A program made the translations under genes and the position numbers. This document shows positions 63,203-64,000 of a DNA stretch of 64,000 bases, one piece after another (within the stretch, counting starts at the first letter, position 1; the number at the start of each line of letters is the position of its first letter). The notes under the pieces are model-generated. The model did not search any database and was not told the origin of the DNA. It was given only the letters and a program-made list of their open reading frames with translations. The DNA is from Candidatus Binatia bacterium (lineage in GTDB: Bacteria; Desulfobacterota; Binatia; HRBIN30): positions 1-64,000 of the forward strand of contig CALAMI010000010.1 of NCBI GenBank assembly GCA_937925685.1, in the 5' to 3' direction.

Positions 63203-63658
63203 GTGTCTGAAGAAGGCACAAAGCAGCACTTACGCCCGGCGCGAATTCTGTTGGTGGAAGACAACCCAGATGATGTGGAATTAGTCAAACGGGTTTTCCA
63301 CCGTGGGCATGTGGACAATTCCTTGACCGTGATGGCTAATGGTCGCGAGGTCCTCGAGCTCCTTGTGCGAGAGGCCAACCGGCTCGACCGCTCGCCGTTT
63401 GATCTTTTGTTACTCGATCTGACGCTACCAGGGTTGGACGGCAGGGTTTTGCTGCAAGAAATCCAGGCGGACAAGCGGTTGCGTCGGATGCCTGTAATAG
63501 TTCTGACAGGCTCGGCCCGCGAGGAGGATTGGATTCGTGCGTACAAAACCGGGGCGGTCGCGTTTTTGCAGAAGCCGTTCACTCTCGAACGCTTTCTTGC
63601 GACTGTCGGGGATTTGTACGGTTACCGGATCGTGATCGTGAAGGACGAAGCCCTGTAG
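63203..63658 (+). CDS. Single-domain response regulator (CheY/Rcp1-like)
   Basis: 151 residues from GTG 63203, with GAGGAGG (63191-63197) five bases upstream. The receiver domain has acidic pair VEDN, phosphoacceptor Asp in LLLDLTLPGLDG, Thr in VLTGS and Lys in LQKPF. There is no output domain. The N-terminal ARILLVEDNPDDVELVKRVF recalls the Rcp1 type that pairs with phytochrome-like kinases. TATACT (63174-63179) could be a -10 but no good -35 is seen. Confidence 0.95.
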   Translation: MSEEGTKQHLRPARILLVEDNPDDVELVKRVFHRGHVDNSLTVMANGREVLELLVREANRLDRSPFDLLLLDLTLPGLDGRVLLQEIQADKRLRRMPVIVLTGSAREEDWIRAYKTGAVAFLQKPFTLERFLATVGDLYGYRIVIVKDEAL

Positions 63659-63767
63659 GAAAGGCTTCCTTCGAAGGGCACACTATAAAGCCACGGAGTG
63701 ACAATTCCATTTGGTTGAGATCTCCATCCGGGCGACACACCTCTGAACAACACGTGAATTTTGAGTG

Positions 63768-64000
63768 CTACCGGGCAGCTTGGTTGCAGCGTGTCCAGAA
63801 TACTATGGCCGAATGTAAGCATTCGGCGTAACACTGAAAATCCGTGGGCTTGATGATAAATGCGTTCGCCCCTGCCTCATAAGCAGCGCGAACGTCAGCC
63901 GGGTCGTTTGACGAGCTGAGAACGATTGCGGGCAGGTGACGAAGCTCAGCTTCCTCACGGAGCTTACGGACGAAGGCAACCCCGTCCAAACCAGGCATCC
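63768..64000 (-). CDS. Response regulator receiver domain, C-terminal part (partial)
   Basis: About 77 codons reading in from the window edge; the N-terminal half lies outside. The frame has MPGLDGVAFVRKLREEAELR (just after the phosphoacceptor Asp), LSSSNDPADVRAAYEAGANA and FIIKPTDF with the conserved Lys. It ends without an output domain, 109 bases from the convergent response regulator gene, so it is likely another single-domain receiver. Confidence 0.9.
   Translation of the reverse strand, partial: MPGLDGVAFVRKLREEAELRHLPAIVLSSSNDPADVRAAYEAGANAFIIKPTDFQCYAECLHSAIVFWTRCNQAAR

Noticed and set aside
1-64000. CRISPR arrays, tRNA, rRNA, insertion sequences, prophage or attachment sites
   Set aside because: None was found on reading: no regularly spaced direct repeats, no cloverleaf with CCA-type arms that could be recognised by eye, and no transposase, integrase or phage structural frames. 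A tRNA scan would be needed to exclude a tRNA gene formally.

Overview
This 64 kb chromosomal segment comes from a Gram-negative (diderm) bacterium of moderately high GC content. It carries an outer-membrane-type beta-barrel, an LptM-like lipoprotein, a LolA-fold protein, UppP and a full DAP/lysine branch. The gene content (S10-spc-alpha ribosomal block, MerR-TPR protein, MoxR/CoxE pair, DUF35/thiolase lipid genes, a Thr-Pro-rich dockerin-like protein) is reminiscent of deltaproteobacteria-related lineages such as the candidate phylum Binatota. That placement is inference from general knowledge and was not tested. No rRNA, tRNA, CRISPR array, insertion sequence or prophage was recognised.

Layout. 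(1) 1-14.6 kb, all on +: the 3' end of tuf, then a merged S10-spc-alpha block of ribosomal protein genes with secY, map and rpoA. adk and infA are absent from their usual place between secY and rpmJ. (2) 14.7-18.9 kb, on -: a large secreted protein with a Thr/Ser/Pro linker of about 410 residues and a C-terminal dockerin-like pair of calcium loops, then a crotonase gene interrupted by two in-frame amber codons. (3) 18.9-27.5 kb: moaA, two amino-acid permeases and uppP on -, a HAD-like gene on +, then a fatty-alcohol-oxidase-like GMC enzyme and an epoxide-hydrolase-like protein on -. (4) 27.5-35.7 kb, on -: uvrB, a small secreted protein, and a tight argH-lptM-like-lysA-dapF-dapA-dapB operon for arginine and lysine/peptidoglycan precursors. 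(5) 35.9-42 kb: a beta-barrel-like protein, serS, yraN and gatCAB. (6) 42.1-49.3 kb: a BFN nuclease/TPR pair and a MoxR ATPase/CoxE VWA pair on -, a TANGO2/NRDE protein and a coiled-coil lipoprotein on +. (7) 47.7-51.1 kb: a peptide-type ABC importer (two permeases and a binding protein, no ATPases). (8) 51.2-53.1 kb: a MerR-TPR protein and a TPR lipoprotein ending in a lone CxxCH.

(9) 53.2-61.1 kb is the most unusual part. It holds two divergent acyl-CoA gene sets. On - are an enoyl-CoA hydratase, a thiolase-like protein of the Ltp2 kind, a small membrane ORF, a 31-residue mini-ORF with a strong ribosome binding site, an unrecognised protein, a DUF35-type protein that has lost all zinc cysteines, and a SnoaL-like protein. 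On + are a normal zinc-ribbon DUF35 protein, an SCP2-type thiolase whose nucleophilic cysteine is serine, a shrunken PaaK-like adenylation fold lacking its catalytic motifs, and an acyl-CoA dehydrogenase. DUF35 proteins are known partners of Ltp2-type aldolases in steroid side-chain degradation, so a lipid or sterol side-chain shortening role is a reasonable inference; the degenerate adenylation protein and the mini-ORF do not fit a described pathway.

(10) 61.1-64 kb: a NUDIX hydrolase, a LolA-fold protein, a PgsA-type phosphatidyltransferase, a CheY-like response regulator and the C-terminal end of a second one.
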